Below are positions 4,054-5,004 of a DNA stretch of 5,004 nucleotides, piece by piece. Location: assembly GCA_043101835.1 (NCBI GenBank), contig JBICHM010000044.1, positions 1 to 5,004 of the forward strand. The letters are read 5' to 3'. Position numbers and translations under genes: made by a program. Numbering within the stretch: the stretch's first letter is position 1; each line of letters begins with the position of its first letter. This stretch comes from JBICHM01 sp043101835. Its GTDB lineage: Bacteria > Planctomycetota > Phycisphaerae > Phycisphaerales > UBA1924. The notes beneath the pieces were generated by a model, which searched no databases, had not been told where the DNA came from, and saw only the letters and a list, made by a program, of their open reading frames with translations.

Positions 4054-5004
4054 GTGAAAGCCGCCCTCTGCCAGATCGCCCCCCTGCTGCTCGACCGCGC
4101 TGCAACGCTCGAGAAGGTCGCCGGCGCCATCCGTGACGCCGCGTCGAAGGGCGCGACGCTCGCCTGCTTCGGCGAGACGCTCGTGCCCGGCTACCCGCTC
4201 TGGCTCGAACGCACCGACGGCGCCCGCTTTGACAGCGAACTGCAGAAGCGACTCCAGTCGCTGTATCTGCGCGAGGGCGTGTGCATCGAAGACGGCGACC
4301 TTGCGCCCGCGCAGGACACGGCGCGCGAAACGAAGTGCTGGGTCGTCCTCGGCGTCGCCGAACGCCCGCGCGACCGGGGCGCGCACACCATTTACTGCTC
4401 GCGCGTCGTCATCGACGACGAAGGCCGGATCGCCAGCGTCCATCGCAAACTGATGCCCACGTGGGAGGAGCGCCTCGCCTGGGGCGTCGGCGACGGCCAC
4501 GGGCTGGTCGTCCACGAAGTGGGGGGCTTCACGCTCGGCGCCCTCAACTGCTGGGAGAACTGGATGCCCCTCGCCCGGGCCGCGCTCTACGCGCAGGGCG
4601 AGACGCTGCACGTCGCCATCTGGCCCGGCGGCGAGCACAACACGCGCGACATCACCCGCTTCATCGCGCGCGAGAGCCGCTCGTATGTGCTTAGCGCCAG
4701 CGGCTTCGTGCGCGGGCGCGACATCCCCGCCGACTTCCCCGCGCGCGACCGCATCGTGCAATCGGAGGACGAGGTCATCCTCAACGGCGGCTCCTGCGCC
4801 GCCGGCCCGGATGGTGAGTGGCTGCTCGAGCCGCGCGTCTGCGAGGAGGGCGTCTTCATCGTCGAGATGGACCCTGCGCGCGTGCGCGAGGAGCGACTCA
4901 CCATCCGGGCCGGCGGCGCAGGAGCCGCCGTTGAGGATGACCTCGTCCTCCGATTGCACGATGCGGTCGCGCGCGGGGAAGTCGGCGGGGATGTCGCGCC
5001 CGCG
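4054..5004 (+). CDS. Nitrilase (carbon-nitrogen hydrolase); native C-terminus replaced by inverted sequence
   Basis: Enzymes of this branch hydrolyse nitriles to carboxylic acids and ammonia through a cysteine thioester. The Glu-Lys-Cys set is complete: E41 in F-G-E-T-L-V-P-G-Y-P, K132 in H-R-K-L-M-P-T-W-E-E-R (with the second conserved Glu, E139), and C166 in N-C-W-E-N-W-M-P-L-A-R. The C-W-E-N/H form typifies nitrilase-branch members rather than amidases such as NAD synthetase domains. The GTG at 4054 is the start because M-K-A-A-L-C-Q-I-A-P is the usual first beta strand; no Shine-Dalgarno is visible. Homology runs to about residue 281 (E-M-D-P-A-R-V-R-E-E-R). From base 4896 the DNA is the exact reverse complement of 4711-4819, so residues 282-317 are antisense translation of the gene itself and not real protein. 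The frame stays open to the window edge. Substrate is unknown. The final 25 or so native residues are missing. Confidence 0.9.
   Translation, partial: MKAALCQIAPLLLDRAATLEKVAGAIRDAASKGATLACFGETLVPGYPLWLERTDGARFDSELQKRLQSLYLREGVCIEDGDLAPAQDTARETKCWVVLGVAERPRDRGAHTIYCSRVVIDDEGRIASVHRKLMPTWEERLAWGVGDGHGLVVHEVGGFTLGALNCWENWMPLARAALYAQGETLHVAIWPGGEHNTRDITRFIARESRSYVLSASGFVRGRDIPADFPARDRIVQSEDEVILNGGSCAAGPDGEWLLEPRVCEEGVFIVEMDPARVREERLTIRAGGAGAAVEDDLVLRLHDAVARGEVGGDVAPA
4711..5004. repeat. Perfect 109-bp inverted repeat with a 76-bp spacer
   Basis: Bases 4711-4819 are the exact reverse complement of 4896-5004, every pair satisfying i + j = 9715. The spacer is 4820-4895. Just inside the arms a partly complementary stretch continues (7 of 9 pairs at 4820-4828 against 4887-4895), which could have primed a strand fold-back. 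The right arm ends only because the window ends, so the repeat may extend further. It lies wholly inside the nitrilase reading frame, and the two strands encode the same residues from either end. A library, amplification or assembly chimera at a contig end is the simplest cause; a genuine inverted duplication is the alternative. Confidence 0.97.

Noticed and set aside
3952..4959. Long open frame on the minus strand opposite the nitrilase
   Set aside because: It is a high-GC shadow of the nitrilase frame. Its apparently good first residues come only from the inverted copy of the nitrilase at 4896-5004; beyond that it has low-complexity antisense composition.
1..5004. CRISPR array, tRNA/rRNA, insertion sequence or phage genes
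   Set aside because: No regularly spaced direct repeats, no tRNA-like cloverleaf, no transposase or integrase motifs and no phage structural genes were seen. The single large repeat is one inverted pair inside a coding sequence with no transposon features.

Overview
The window is GC-rich, with G or C dominating third codon positions. It reads as an ordinary chromosomal stretch of a free-living bacterium. A signal-peptide-bearing DUF1579 protein, an Hsp20 chaperone, a membrane protein with an extracytoplasmic domain and a stand-alone B12-binding protein sit close together, a mix familiar from Planctomycetota (Phycisphaerae-like) genomes. That placement is an impression, not a demonstration; no rRNA, tRNA or phylogenetic marker is present.

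Layout, left to right. (1) 1-585 (+): the 3' part of a cobalamin-binding protein with the Wx9EH signature known from CarH-type B12 photoreceptors; its start lies off the window. (2) 586-658: a short convergent gap holding GC-rich palindromes. (3) 659-1102 (-): an Hsp20 small heat-shock protein. (4) 1103-1433: a 331-base divergent intergenic region with an 18-bp imperfect palindrome and a hairpin beside a ribosome binding site. (5) 1434-2069 (+): a secreted, methionine-rich DUF1579 protein, followed by an intrinsic-terminator-like hairpin with a T-rich tail. (6) 2137-2709 (+): DNA-3-methyladenine glycosylase I (Tag) with all zinc and catalytic residues present. (7) 2803-4029 (+): a five-helix membrane protein with an extracytoplasmic C-terminal domain, function unknown. 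(8) 4054-5004 (+): a nitrilase with an intact Glu-Lys-Cys catalytic set whose C-terminus is replaced by an inverted copy of its own coding sequence.

The genes do not form an obvious pathway. They look like independent housekeeping, stress and accessory genes, most with their own punctuation. No mobile element, CRISPR array, phage gene or defence cassette was seen.

The most important observation is a perfect 109-bp inverted repeat (4711-4819 versus 4896-5004, 76-bp spacer) inside the nitrilase gene and reaching the last base of the window. It is most simply a fold-back or assembly chimera at a contig end, less likely a real inverted duplication. Everything after about 4895 should be treated as suspect. 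I found no convincing undescribed multi-gene system.
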